Shown: positions 8,188 through 17,392, counted from the first letter of the stretch. The stretch is DNA of 28,062 nucleotides from JBBQER01 sp052148155 (GCA_052148155.1 JBKQIY010000062.1:1-28062); one strand, 5' to 3'. Notes: generated by a model not told the origin, from the sequence alone. A program made the numbers and translations.

Positions 8188-8303
8188 CACGACCCGCCGG
8201 GGGGGTGGCGGGTCGTGGGTGCAAACGAGGGATGGGGGCCGTCGTTCTCCCCGATTGTCAGGTCCGGCGATGACAAGGTTCTAGGCGGATTCTGTCAAGG
8301 TTC
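8188..8303 (+). repeat. Dispersed 116-bp repeat, copy 1
   Basis: Begins with a perfect 11-bp hairpin, CACGACCCGCC (8188-8198) and GGCGGGTCGTG (8207-8217), loop of 8 G/T. A middle part of about 60 bp contains AAACGAGG and CCGTCGTTCTC. The end is TTCTAG (8279-8284) and TCAAGGTTC (8295-8303). The three boxes GGTTC, GATTC and GGTTC start at 8277, 8288 and 8299, an 11-bp period. Two more copies have the same total length and internal spacing (8525-8641 and 25848-25963), so this is a real repeat family. All copies sit in gene-free DNA. The strand given is arbitrary. Function unknown. Confidence 0.75.
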
Positions 8304-8330
8304 GGTCTGGCCGGTCTGGCCGGTCGGGCC
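8304..8330 (+). repeat. Three 9-bp tandem repeats
   Basis: GGTCTGGCC, GGTCTGGCC and GGTCGGGCC follow one another immediately after repeat copy 1 ends. Probably a slippage product; it is absent from the other copies. Confidence 0.7.
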
Positions 8331-8524
8331 CGGCGACCCGAATCCTGAACGCGATCTCGCGGTATCTCGCGGCCGGAGCCCCCCGCGGGCGTGATGGCGT
8401 TGATTGGTCCGGCGCCCTGGGGTCTTCGGTGCCGTTGGGCGTTGTCGAAGCGCCTGCCACATTCCCGACTCGAACACATCACAGCCCGCGCATCCGGAGA
8501 TGCGCCGGATTCGGTGTGACGCGT

Positions 8525-8641
8525 CACGACCCGCCGGCGGGGTTGGCGGGTCGTGAGCGCGAACGCGGTGTCAGGGCCGTCGCTCTCGCCGATCTTGAGG
8601 AATGTGTACGCCAAGTTTCTAGTCGAGTTCGGTCAAGGTTC
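8525..8641 (+). repeat. Dispersed 117-bp repeat, copy 2
   Basis: CACGACCCGCC (8525-8535) pairs with GGCGGGTCGTG (8545-8555); flanking T8524/A8556 extend the stem to 12 bp. The middle part matches copy 1 in GCGAACGCGG and GGGCCGTCGCTCTC. TTCTAG is at 8617-8622 and TCAAGGTTC at 8633-8641; the boxes GTTTC, AGTTC and GGTTC start at 8615, 8626 and 8637. Stem to TTCTAG is 92 nt against 91 in the other copies. A small hairpin ATCCGG...CCGGAT precedes the stem, as a CCGGA/TCCGG hairpin does in copy 3. Confidence 0.75.
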
Positions 8642-9382
8642 GGCCCAAGGCGGATCTCGTGGCCATACGACAGATCGACCTCATGGTCGGCATCGTCCCT
8701 GACTGCGAGGGGCGGCGGTCTGACGTTTCATCAACAGGGCCGACCGGCCACAGTTCTGCAGGCGCCTGCACCACACCGGCGGACGGTTTCGACACAGTCT
8801 CAGTGAAGGCACACATGCGGTGATCTGGCCGATCAATTGTGCCGAAGCGCACGAGGAAAGCATGACGCAACGCAAGACGTTGGACGAGATCCGACCAGCA
8901 GTCGTCTTGTGCGACGGTCGATTCAGCTCGTCGGGAGCGGTCCCGACGTTCCGACGACGATCGTCGTCTGCCGGTGCGGGGACGCGGTCGCACAGACGTG
9001 ATGAGCACGAGGTGCGCGGCAACCGTGACCACGACGCCTCGGCCGCAGCGCGGTGGCCGCGCTCGAACCGTGCGCTGAACGTGGATCCCGACATGATCGG
9101 CGTTTCCGAATGGTCGACGACTCCGGCGAGACGCGCACCGTCGAGCGACCTGTTCATGGCTACGACATCGCCACGATCTCGGGACTCGGGGCCAACACGC
9201 ACCAGCCCCACTGTTGTTGTTCCTCGAGACTCGGTTGACTGGCGGCCGTGGTTCGGTTCTGGGCCGTCAATCGGCCAATCCTGACTGGCCGGCCATGTGG
9301 TGTGGGTTCTCGTGCTGCATGATGTGGCAATGAGAGGAGTCTCACGCGATCGGTTCGTATCTGGTCGAGCTGAGGGGGCGCC
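8642..9382. other. Gene-free stretch upstream of the NHL protein
   Basis: About 740 bp with no convincing gene. The plus frame at 8820-9284 and a very long minus frame that runs on antisense through the NHL gene are Arg/Ser/Thr-rich and match nothing. The promoter of the NHL gene should lie at the right end, but I cannot pick -35/-10 boxes with confidence. Confidence 0.5.
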
Positions 9383-10711
9383 GTGAACGGCCGTCGGGGG
9401 GTCACGGCAGTTGTCGGCGTTGTCGTCGTGGCGGCAGTGGTCGCGACGACGGTCGCAGTGCTCCATTCGAGGCATGTTGCCCACACGTCCTCGGCTGTGG
9501 TCACAACGACCACGACGACGCTGCCTGCGGTCGACTACGTCTATGCACACGCGGCGGGCGCGACGACGGTGGCAGGCACCGGGGCGCCAGGGTTTCGGGG
9601 AGACGGAGGGCCGGCCGTCGACGCTCAGCTCGATGCGCCGGCCGGGATCGTCGAGGATGCTTCGGGTGACCTGTTCATCGCCGACGCGGGAAATTGTCGC
9701 GTGCGCGAGGTCCCGGCGAGAACAGGGATGTCGTTTGGTTTGCACATGGAGGCTGGCGACATCGTGACCATCGCCGGCGGTTCGTGTCGGGATGGGATGG
9801 CGAACCCGGCACCGGATGCGCTCGCGGTTGACGCCGACGATGATCTGTTCATCACGTTCGGCGCTGGTGCGCGCGTGGACGAACTCTCGGCACGAACGAC
9901 CACGGCGTTCGGTGTGCCGATGAAGGCCGGGAAGCTCGCGGTTGTGGCTGGGACGGGCGTGACCGGGTTCAGCGGTGACGGCGGACCCGCCGGGCGCGGC
10001 GAGCTCGACGACCCGACCGGTGTCGTGGTCGACCAGGCCGGGGATCTGGTCATCGCTGATACCGGTAACTGTCGCGTTCGTCTCGTGGCCGCCACGAACG
10101 GCATTCGCTTCGGGGTGACCGTTCTCGCGGGCCATATCTACACCGTTGCCGGTACTGGGATCTGCGGATCGGCGGGTGATGGTGGCGTCGCGTTGCATGC
10201 GGAACTTTGGGATCCTGGCGCGCTGGCAGTCGATGCTGGTGGCGATGTGCTGGTGGCCGACCAAGGCAACCGGACCGTCCGGGTACTCGCTGCGCACACG
10301 GGCAGGTTCTACGGTGTCCCGCTCGCCGCTGACCATCTCGGCACCGTCGCCGGCGAGGGATCGTACGGTCCGTATCTCGTGGACGGACTGTCCTCGCTTT
10401 TCGAGGCGGCCGAGATCAATTTCCCGAGCGGCCTCGTTGTCGACCACGGAGGTCTGTACATCGCCGATGGCGCGATGCGCACGATCCGTCTCGTGCCGGC
10501 TGTCGCGGGCACGTTGCTTGGGAAGAAAGCGCTGGCCGACGACATGTACACCGCGGCGGGTGCCCTTTCGACGGGAGGGCTTCACAACCAGACGACGTGG
10601 ATTCAGACGCGCTTGCTCGATCCGACGGGCCTTGCCCGGTCGCCTGGCGGCGGGCTCGTGTACAGCGACACCGAAGCGAACGTCGTGCGCGAACTGCCGG
10701 CCGGCAGCTGA
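9383..10711 (+). CDS. Membrane-anchored NHL-repeat beta-propeller protein
   Basis: 442 residues from the GTG at 9383, with a purine-rich GAGGGGG a few bases upstream. One membrane span or uncleaved signal lies at about 7-28 (VTAVVGVVVVAAVVATTVAVL), followed by a Thr-rich linker (TTTTTTLPA) and an extracellular propeller. NHL-type blades repeat as TVAGTG.PGF.GDGGPA..A.L..P.GIV.D..GDL.IAD.GN.RVR, visible near residues 64-112, 190-240, 250-300 and, more diverged, 310-430. Such proteins are extracytoplasmic scaffolds of unknown partner. The gene converges on the GH78 gene with only 15 bp between the stops, so no room exists for separate terminators. No enzymatic motif is seen. Confidence 0.85.
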   Translation: MNGRRGVTAVVGVVVVAAVVATTVAVLHSRHVAHTSSAVVTTTTTTLPAVDYVYAHAAGATTVAGTGAPGFRGDGGPAVDAQLDAPAGIVEDASGDLFIADAGNCRVREVPARTGMSFGLHMEAGDIVTIAGGSCRDGMANPAPDALAVDADDDLFITFGAGARVDELSARTTTAFGVPMKAGKLAVVAGTGVTGFSGDGGPAGRGELDDPTGVVVDQAGDLVIADTGNCRVRLVAATNGIRFGVTVLAGHIYTVAGTGICGSAGDGGVALHAELWDPGALAVDAGGDVLVADQGNRTVRVLAAHTGRFYGVPLAADHLGTVAGEGSYGPYLVDGLSSLFEAAEINFPSGLVVDHGGLYIADGAMRTIRLVPAVAGTLLGKKALADDMYTAAGALSTGGLHNQTTWIQTRLLDPTGLARSPGGGLVYSDTEANVVRELPAGS

Positions 10712-10726
10712 GCTGGAGCGGAGGGA

Positions 10727-13519
10727 TTACCGGGACGCGACCGCGAAGTCGTAACTGCCGGCACCCACGTCGAGGACCACCATGCCGGTGCTGCTCACGA
10801 CCCTGACCCCCGCCGCGCGCTCGACAGGTGTGCCGCCTTCGGTCACCCGTGCGATCGTGGCGTCCGGGAACTGACATTGCGCAGCGGCATTGGGAGGAAC
10901 AGTCACCGTGAGGGCAGTGCCCGCGGCTGCGGTGCGCCACGCCACCGAATACTCTCCCGCCGGTGTGGGAAACGTGCCCGAGACTCGGGTAAGTCCACCT
11001 GAGGGTGGGGTGATCGTGACGACCGTGGCAGGCCCGTTCGGCGGTGCTGGCGTGGGTACGACGCCCAGGAGCGCCTCTTGGATCGCGACCAGGGCCGAAG
11101 AGCCCCATCCGTGCGACATGCTGTCACCGATCAGGTCGCTCGGAGTCCATGTTTCCCACGTGAACGTTCCGCCAGATGCGATGATCGCGGCCCATCCCGG
11201 AAACGACGCGTCGGTGAGGATGCGGACAATGTCGGCGTCACGTCCGCCGGCGTGGAGTGCCCGCAGCAGCTCCATCCCGCGGTCCGGCTCGACCGAGATG
11301 TCCAACGAGGCGACGTATTTGGCAACGCCGGAGATCTGTGCACTGGGGACCACGCCGTAGGCGAGGGCCGCCACATTCGCGAGCTGCGACGAGTGGGTGC
11401 TCTGCTGGCCGTCACTTCGCAGACCGTCGACATAAAGCTGGTCGGTCCCCACCAGGTGGGTGTTGACCGCCGCGGTGAGCGCTGCCGCGCGTTCGGCTTG
11501 GACCGACGCGGTGTGCGCATCGCCGGCGAGGGCAGCGATATCGCCGATCCGACGGAACGCATTGACCGCCAGAACGTTCAACGTCGTATCGGCGTTCGTG
11601 TTGTAGTCGTAGCCGTATTCGTTGTCCCCGTTCGTCGACATCGGTTGGCCTGAAATGAGGGCGGTTGACGGGTCGATGACACCCGCGAAGTAGTCCGACA
11701 GCCGCGAAAGGGTCGACAGCAGGTTGGTCACGGTGGCGCGGTCACCGGTGGACAAGTAATAGCGCCACACCCATTCGGGATACAGCGCCGTGAATGTCGG
11801 GTAGTTCTGGGGGCCGTCGTCGTTCGGGTAGACCTCGTTTACCTCACCGGTTTTTGGCCAGTAGCGGGCTTGTGCCCGTGCCATGTCGCGCAGCCCCTGC
11901 CAGCTCAGGTTTTGATCGCCGTAGACACGCATCACCGTTTGGGATTCGTTCGCGGCGTCCCACAGGAACTGTCCCTTCTCCCGTGTCGGAGTGTCGATGA
12001 ACTGCTCTTGCGACGTATACAAACCCGAATGGGCGCACAGCGCCCACACCGCGTCAAGCGTCGCGTTCGATGACGTGAACGTCGCGGTCGACAGGCCAGG
12101 CATCGTCGCATGGCGCGCAACGAGCGCGACCTGGTCGTTCCCCAACGTTTCGCCGGGATCGTCGATCTGCAGGTAGCGGAACCCGAGATACCAGTACGGC
12201 TCGAACGTCTGAGTGCCGGCGCGCTGGATGTATGAGAAGGACAGATCGGTGCCCTGGGTGTTGTGGGTCGTTGAGACCGATCCGTCAGGATCGAGGGTGT
12301 AGCCGACATGCATCGGGACGGTGTGCCCTGAGATGCCCTCGCGGAACGACACGGTGGGCCGACCGGCGTACACCTTGCCGAAGTCGACGACGACCGATCC
12401 GGTCGGAAGTACCCGAAGCGATGCTGCAGCCAACACCTGTTCACTGATCCGGGTGCGTTGCGCGAACAGATGGGTGAACGGTGCCGTACCCACCGGTCCG
12501 CGCACCGAAGCCGGTGCCCACGCGCGGTCGTCGAAGGCGGCTTCCGACCACCCGGTCGGATACAGCTGGCCGTCGATCCATTCGACGAAGTCGCCGCTGT
12601 CGTTGTTGCGCTGCGGAGCGGCAAGCCACTCCGCTCGACTGGTGCGCCAGGCGCCGTCCGATCCCACGATCACCACGTTGCCGTCGGCGTAGTGCACCAT
12701 CATCTGGACCAGGAGACCCGGCGCTGACGTCGGACGTCCGCGCCCCGGTCCGTACCAATGATGCAGAACGCCGATGGCGTTGAGCTGTCCGGGAACTAAC
12801 GCGGCCGTCACGTCGGTGGCCTGGTAGTACTGCTCATCGGGGAAGCAGAAGCTCGGGCCGGAGTCGACGTGGGCGCCGTTCACCCACAGTTGGTACTTGT
12901 GGGCAGCCGCGACGTAGGCGGTGGCATATGCGACGGTGCCCGTCGGCAGCGCCCGCGGCGTGCGGACGTAGGTGTATTCCTCCACCCCGGGCTCGGCCGG
13001 GCCAGGACGTAACCAACGCGCAGTCCAGTCCTCGTCGCGTAGTCCCGTTGTGAACATCGCCGCCGCGCTCGGCTCGCTCCAACGGTCGGCGCCGTCCGCC
13101 GTGCTGACCGTCCAGCGGTAGCGCGAGTCTGCCGAAAGCCGGGGTCCGCGATAGGCCACGAAACTCTGGCGGCCAGACCGCACCTTCCCTGAGTTCCACA
13201 CCTCGGAAGCGGAGTCCCCGGGTCCAAGGACCGCAATCTGGTAGCCGCTTTGAACCGCGCCCCGCCGAACATCATCGACCTGCCAGGCGAACAGGACGCT
13301 GTCAGGGTCGACGCCGATCGGCGCAGCCACGCCGGTGACGGTCAACGCGGTCGGCGATCCGGGCACGGCCTGCGTTCGCGTCGACGTACCGCTCGCCGTG
13401 GTGGACGCCGCTCCGGGGCGGGCGTCCTCGACACCGGCACCAACGGCCGCGGCGGCCACCAACACTGCGCCCGTCTTCAGACCGCTCGCGAGGAATGTGC
13501 GCCGATCCACGCAGCCCAT
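10727..13519 (-). CDS. Exported GH78 (alpha-L-rhamnosidase-like) glycoside hydrolase
   Basis: 930 residues. The start has DRRTFLASG (R6, R7) and a hydrophobic stretch ending in an Ala-rich region, a twin-arginine signal; GAAGGGA precedes the ATG. Order: Fn3-like domain (about 55-150), the N-terminal rhamnosidase beta domain with YATAYVAAAHKYQLWVNG (about 195-215), a second beta domain around VVVDFGKVYAG (about 375), the (alpha/alpha)6 barrel from about 470, and a C-terminal beta domain. Barrel motifs are FIDTPTREKGQFLWDA, with E514 as likely general acid, and TFTWETWTPSDL, with E789 as likely base, matching the two GH78 glutamates. It would release terminal alpha-L-rhamnose outside the membrane. 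No rhamnose uptake or catabolism gene is in the window. The exact substrate is inferred from family only. Confidence 0.88.
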   Translation of the reverse strand: MGCVDRRTFLASGLKTGAVLVAAAAVGAGVEDARPGAASTTASGTSTRTQAVPGSPTALTVTGVAAPIGVDPDSVLFAWQVDDVRRGAVQSGYQIAVLGPGDSASEVWNSGKVRSGRQSFVAYRGPRLSADSRYRWTVSTADGADRWSEPSAAAMFTTGLRDEDWTARWLRPGPAEPGVEEYTYVRTPRALPTGTVAYATAYVAAAHKYQLWVNGAHVDSGPSFCFPDEQYYQATDVTAALVPGQLNAIGVLHHWYGPGRGRPTSAPGLLVQMMVHYADGNVVIVGSDGAWRTSRAEWLAAPQRNNDSGDFVEWIDGQLYPTGWSEAAFDDRAWAPASVRGPVGTAPFTHLFAQRTRISEQVLAAASLRVLPTGSVVVDFGKVYAGRPTVSFREGISGHTVPMHVGYTLDPDGSVSTTHNTQGTDLSFSYIQRAGTQTFEPYWYLGFRYLQIDDPGETLGNDQVALVARHATMPGLSTATFTSSNATLDAVWALCAHSGLYTSQEQFIDTPTREKGQFLWDAANESQTVMRVYGDQNLSWQGLRDMARAQARYWPKTGEVNEVYPNDDGPQNYPTFTALYPEWVWRYYLSTGDRATVTNLLSTLSRLSDYFAGVIDPSTALISGQPMSTNGDNEYGYDYNTNADTTLNVLAVNAFRRIGDIAALAGDAHTASVQAERAAALTAAVNTHLVGTDQLYVDGLRSDGQQSTHSSQLANVAALAYGVVPSAQISGVAKYVASLDISVEPDRGMELLRALHAGGRDADIVRILTDASFPGWAAIIASGGTFTWETWTPSDLIGDSMSHGWGSSALVAIQEALLGVVPTPAPPNGPATVVTITPPSGGLTRVSGTFPTPAGEYSVAWRTAAAGTALTVTVPPNAAAQCQFPDATIARVTEGGTPVERAAGVRVVSSTGMVVLDVGAGSYDFAVASR

Positions 13520-13653
13520 GGTCCCTTCGTCGAGGTGACGCCGATGCTACAGACGGAGCGTCACTCGAACCATCAACATCGATTCCGCGGTGACGCCCAA
13601 CGTCGCTCGCGCCGCGATCGTACGCGGTCAGAAGCGAACGTTTGCCGGTCCAA

Positions 13654-14913
13654 CTACGACGGCTGGTTGTCCTGCGCGGTGCGCAACCGCTTGGACAGTG
13701 TCTGGAGCAGATTCCAGGCAATGGTCGCATTGTGCTGCACGAGCGGTCGGAACTCCCAGTAGGTGAGCGCGTGGCACACGAGCTCGGTCCTCGCGGTGAT
13801 CGTCGCCGAACGTGCGCCCTCGTCGATGAGGGCGATCTCGCCGAAGTAGTCGCCGCTCGTCAGCGTCGCCCGGTGGCGGCCGCTGACGGAGACTGTCGCC
13901 TCGCCCGACTCGATCACGAAGAAGGCTGCGCCGCCCGCGCCTTCTTTGGTGATCGTCTCGCCCTCGGCGAAGCGGCGTTCCTTGAACAGCGCCGCGATGC
14001 CCTCGACGTCGCGTGGGCTCATATTGGCGAAGAGCGGCACGCGTTCGATCACTTCGACCGACCCGCTCGTCGCTCCGGGCTTCGTCGACCGTGGTGACGA
14101 CCCCGCCCGCGTCACCGCGCGGCACTGGAGCAGGAAGAGCTGCCCGCCCGAGAACGCCCATTCGATGTCACGCGCCGGTCCGTAGACCTCCTCGCACCGC
14201 CCAGCAAGCGCATTGAGCTGTGCGAGTTGATGGTCGTCGAGGCAGAGCTGTCCGACGAGTTCGGGCGCGACGGTCTCGTCGAAGGTGCCGCCGTTGGCCG
14301 CGGCGCGGATCGCGATCTTCTTGAGGCCCGGGGTGCGTTCGAGCACCGCGCCGGCGCGGTGCAAACGGAAGGTGTCGGGGATGACGCGGCCGGCGACGAC
14401 GACCTCGCCGAGGCCCCAGCTCGCCTCGATTAGGCGCTCGTCGGCCTGGTTGATCGGATTCTGCGTGAACATCACCCCGGCGACGTCAGGATCGAGCAGC
14501 GACTGGACGACGACGCCGACGCTGGGACGAGCGAACAGGCCGACGCGTTGGCGGTATGTGATCGCCGAGTCGGAGTTCGCTGACCACCAGATCTCGCGGA
14601 TCGCGGCGCTCAGGTCGTCGACCGACGGCACGTTGAGCAGCGTGAGATGTTGGCCTGCGAAACTCGCGTCGGCTCCGTCCTCGTCGACGGCCGACGAGCG
14701 CACCGCGAGCGGCCCGACCAGTGACCGGGCCGCGGTCGCGAGCTGCTCGATTGCGCTCTGCTGCCCCGCGGCCACCGCGTCGACGAACGAACCGGACAAC
14801 GCGATACCGGGCGGGATCGAAAGCCCGGTTCGCGCCGCCGACCCCAAACCCGTCGCTTTCGCTCCGAAGCGCGATTCCTCGTGCGCGTCGGCGAGCGGCA
14901 CGATCTCCGTCAC
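13654..14913 (-). CDS. PEP-synthase/PPDK-type ATP-binding subunit fused to a cNMP-binding domain
   Basis: 419 residues from a GTG at 14911-14913 that overlaps the stop of the partner gene as GTGA. Residues 1 to about 280 are the ATP-grasp nucleotide-binding domain: GAKATGLGSA, PLAVRSSAVDEDG with SFAGQ, VAGVMFTQNP, EASWGLGEVVVAGRV, ARDIEWAF and FLLQCRAVT. After a Ser/Pro linker, about 295-415 form a Crp-type cyclic-nucleotide domain: VPLFANMSPRDV, EGETITKEG, GDYFGEIALIDEGARSATI. E359 and R368 sit at the spacing of the CAP phosphate-binding cassette, so ligand binding is plausible. The His domain is missing here and is supplied by the partner at 14910-16547. The arrangement resembles phenylphosphate synthase subunits or a split rifampin phosphotransferase; cNMP control is inference. 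Confidence 0.85.
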   Translation of the reverse strand: MTEIVPLADAHEESRFGAKATGLGSAARTGLSIPPGIALSGSFVDAVAAGQQSAIEQLATAARSLVGPLAVRSSAVDEDGADASFAGQHLTLLNVPSVDDLSAAIREIWWSANSDSAITYRQRVGLFARPSVGVVVQSLLDPDVAGVMFTQNPINQADERLIEASWGLGEVVVAGRVIPDTFRLHRAGAVLERTPGLKKIAIRAAANGGTFDETVAPELVGQLCLDDHQLAQLNALAGRCEEVYGPARDIEWAFSGGQLFLLQCRAVTRAGSSPRSTKPGATSGSVEVIERVPLFANMSPRDVEGIAALFKERRFAEGETITKEGAGGAAFFVIESGEATVSVSGRHRATLTSGDYFGEIALIDEGARSATITARTELVCHALTYWEFRPLVQHNATIAWNLLQTLSKRLRTAQDNQPS

Positions 14914-16547
14914 GCGTAGACCGTCACTTCTCCCGCATCGCCGTCGACCCGTACGCGCGTCCCGTCAGGAATGCGGTCGGTCGCGTCGCGCGTCCCGACC
15001 ACGCCAGGGATGCCGTACTCGCGCGCGACGATCGCCGAGTGTGACAGCAGACCACCGCTGTCGGTGACGATCGCGCCGAGCAACGGCAACAAGATGTTGA
15101 ACGCCTCGGTCGTCGACTCGGTGACGAGTACGTCGCCCTGCACGATGCGACCGAACTCGGACGGGCCCGAGACGCGCCGAGCTGGACCTTCGTACGCACC
15201 GCCGCTGGCGGCCAGACCGCGCAGCAGGTTCTCCTCGTGCGGAGCCTCAGAACTGCCGAACAGCTCACCTAACGCGATACCGGTCGCTTGCATGACCCTC
15301 GCGATACCCGGCGGGAGGCCCGCCGGATCAGGGAGCGGAGGAGGTGGCGGCCCGAGCGACCGGGGTGCCTCCTTGGCGGTGTGCGAGCTGCGGTCCGCGT
15401 AGCGTTGCGCGAGTTCGTCGGCGGACGGTCCCGCCGCACCGGTCACCAGCGCACACATCTCGTCGAAGCTGGCGTCGACGAAATGCTCGGCGTCGTGAAC
15501 GCGGTTCTTGTCCTCAAGTCGGCGACCGGCCGCGAGCACAGCGCGACGCATGATGCCGGATGCCCAGATGTCGCTGAAGACGCCCCGTTCGTCGCGCAGG
15601 CGGTACATGAGGCGCGCCTCGCCGAGCAGCTCGTCGAACTGTGCGCGGTGCTGGTCGGGTACTTGGACGCGGATGTCGGCGATGCGCACGTCGACGTCCG
15701 CGATGTCGTTTCCGCCTCCGTCCACGGACAGTCGGATCGCGCGGAGTAGCGCGTCGGGAAGCTCGAGCGCGTAGCGTCCGGAAATGTCGAAGCCGTCGAG
15801 GAGTCGATAGCCGACGAGATCGAGATAGTTCGACATCGCCGCGCCGACGTCGCCGCCGAACGTGCGCAGCTCACCGAGCGTCTTGGCAGGGTCGCCGTCC
15901 GAGTCGAGGAGCGCGCGAGCAGTGGTGTCCTGTGTGATCGCCATGATGAGCCGCTCGAGCTCACCCGACGCGCCGGCCGAAACGGGCGCGGCGCCGCGCA
16001 TCATCGCGAGCGTTTCGGCCGGCGCGACGCCGGTCCAGGACCCGAGGTGCGCGAGCAGGTCACCGACTGGCACCATCGCTGAACCCGTAAAGCGCATGTG
16101 CTGAAAAATCATCTGCGAGTGGTGCTCGCGACATCGGGTCAGATAGGCGACCATCCCGTCGTCGGAGAGTGAGTCGGCGTCGACCGACTGCAGCTCGCGG
16201 TGGGTACTGACCGCGGCGGGTTTGGCGCTCTCGTCCCACTCGCGCAGCTGTTCGCGCCAGACCTTGCGTTCCCACACCTCTTCGGCGCGTGCGAAACGCT
16301 GCGGGATTTCCTCCTCGGGTGCCGGCCGCATCGTGTTGTATGCGAAGCCGTTGACGTACTGCGTCTCCATCGACTCGATCGGCGTCCCGTAGTACGCCAT
16401 GAACTCATGCGTGCCGCGACGGAACGGCTCGGGGTGCATCTCCGCCCAGTACCGCGTCACCGGACGCGGGAAATGCACGGGGTCCAAGTTCCACGATCCG
16501 GGACCGGGAGGCTCGAAATGAACCGCCGTCTCACCCTGTCCGGACAT
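14910..16547 (-). CDS. PEP-utilising mobile-domain subunit of a split phosphotransferase
   Basis: 545 residues. The C-terminal ~90 residues are the swivelling phosphohistidine domain: GDVLVTESTTEAFNILLPLL, then TDSGGLLSHSAIVAREYGIP with H503 as the phosphorylated His. The first ~400 residues are helical and recall the substrate domain of rifampin phosphotransferase and the large subunit of phenylphosphate synthase (AYYGTPIESMETQYVNGFAY near 50-70, IFQHMRFTGSAMVPV near 146-160). A Pro-rich linker (GPPPPPLPDP) precedes the mobile domain. It is co-translated with the ATP-binding subunit downstream (GTGA overlap); together they have the parts to move a phosphoryl group from ATP through His to an acceptor. 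The acceptor is unknown. No phenol carboxylase genes are nearby. Confidence 0.85.
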   Translation of the reverse strand: MSGQGETAVHFEPPGPGSWNLDPVHFPRPVTRYWAEMHPEPFRRGTHEFMAYYGTPIESMETQYVNGFAYNTMRPAPEEEIPQRFARAEEVWERKVWREQLREWDESAKPAAVSTHRELQSVDADSLSDDGMVAYLTRCREHHSQMIFQHMRFTGSAMVPVGDLLAHLGSWTGVAPAETLAMMRGAAPVSAGASGELERLIMAITQDTTARALLDSDGDPAKTLGELRTFGGDVGAAMSNYLDLVGYRLLDGFDISGRYALELPDALLRAIRLSVDGGGNDIADVDVRIADIRVQVPDQHRAQFDELLGEARLMYRLRDERGVFSDIWASGIMRRAVLAAGRRLEDKNRVHDAEHFVDASFDEMCALVTGAAGPSADELAQRYADRSSHTAKEAPRSLGPPPPPLPDPAGLPPGIARVMQATGIALGELFGSSEAPHEENLLRGLAASGGAYEGPARRVSGPSEFGRIVQGDVLVTESTTEAFNILLPLLGAIVTDSGGLLSHSAIVAREYGIPGVVGTRDATDRIPDGTRVRVDGDAGEVTVYA

Positions 16548-17392
16548 GCGTGCCTCCCTGCGTTGCCGCGCGGCTCGGTGCCGCGCCCGACGCAGGCATT
16601 CTCACGTGCCGGCCATGATCGGGCAAACGCTGGCTGAGAAGCGTTCCGTCGACCGGGAGGTCCTCGGCCACGCGTGGCGGCATCTCTGTGCCGAGAGCTC
16701 TTGCGTCGGGACCGCGCCGGTGCGCCTCGAGCGGACTGTCGGACTCACGCCAGTCGGGTGCATGTTTCCGATGGGCCGGGCCGCTCAAGAACGCGCAACG
16801 CAAGACACGACTGGTGTGCGGGATCAGCAACCCGGGCGCCGCCGGCGGACCGCCCGTTCCGTCTTCTCGTGGCGTTCAGACGTCAGACGCACGGAGCGAC
16901 CGACATGTTCGACGTGGTGTACGCGACGGCGCGTCGCATACCAACACATCGGGATCCCGGGCGCGGGTGTCTCGGCCGTGTGTTGGCCGCAGAGGTACGT
17001 GTGTCGATGGAGGCATCGAGGAGACATCCAGATCGGTGTGGCGCACCGCCTGGCGGGCACGCGAGAACTGGCGGCAGTCGCCGAGCTCGCACCTCACACC
17101 GCCAGCCCCAACAGCGTGCCGAGCCCGGACTGCGCGTCGACCCACGCCGACACGCCGATTGCTGCTCCGGGTCGCGCGTCAGGGCACGTTTAACCGGCGT
17201 GGCCTCGGTGTGGTGCGGTCGATCATCTGAGCGCCGACCCGGATCCGCTGCCGTCGGCCGGCGAGAGCTGTACATCGCTTGTCGGCGATGCCTACTCGGA
17301 CCGTCGGGGAACGGATCGCACCCCTCGGGTACCTCCGTGACCCATCCTCGAATTCCTGTTGCTCTTGTGGCGACTGTTGCTTGATGAGACGA
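16548..17392. other. Gene-free stretch
   Basis: About 845 bp upstream of the split phosphotransferase (which reads left) and of the small membrane protein (which reads right), so promoters of both should lie here. Open frames exist in several phases but are Arg/Ser/Thr/Pro-rich with no ribosome binding site and no recognisable motif. I could not pick promoter boxes or a repeat. Confidence 0.5.

Noticed and set aside
8188..8641. CRISPR or integron attC array
   Set aside because: Only two spaced copies with no regular spacers, no cas or integrase genes, and no RYYYAAC/GTTRRRY core boxes.
8820..9284. Small gene starting MTQRKTLDEI around 8862
   Set aside because: There is a GAGGAAAG upstream and a plausible first 20 residues, but the remainder is Arg/Ser/Thr-rich and unrecognisable; not enough to call.
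8681..10585. Very long minus-strand open frame (634 codons) antisense to the NHL gene
   Set aside because: Arg/Asp/Ser-rich shadow composition and no recognisable domain; the plus-strand NHL protein explains the region much better.
7162..16768. Shared 13-mer GGGTGCATGTTTC at 7162-7174 and 16756-16768
   Set aside because: Flanks do not match; several chance 13-mer matches are expected in 28 kb of biased composition.
16674..17384. 236-codon plus-strand frame in the gene-free stretch
   Set aside because: Arg-rich, without ribosome binding site, and overlapping similar frames in other phases; no motif.
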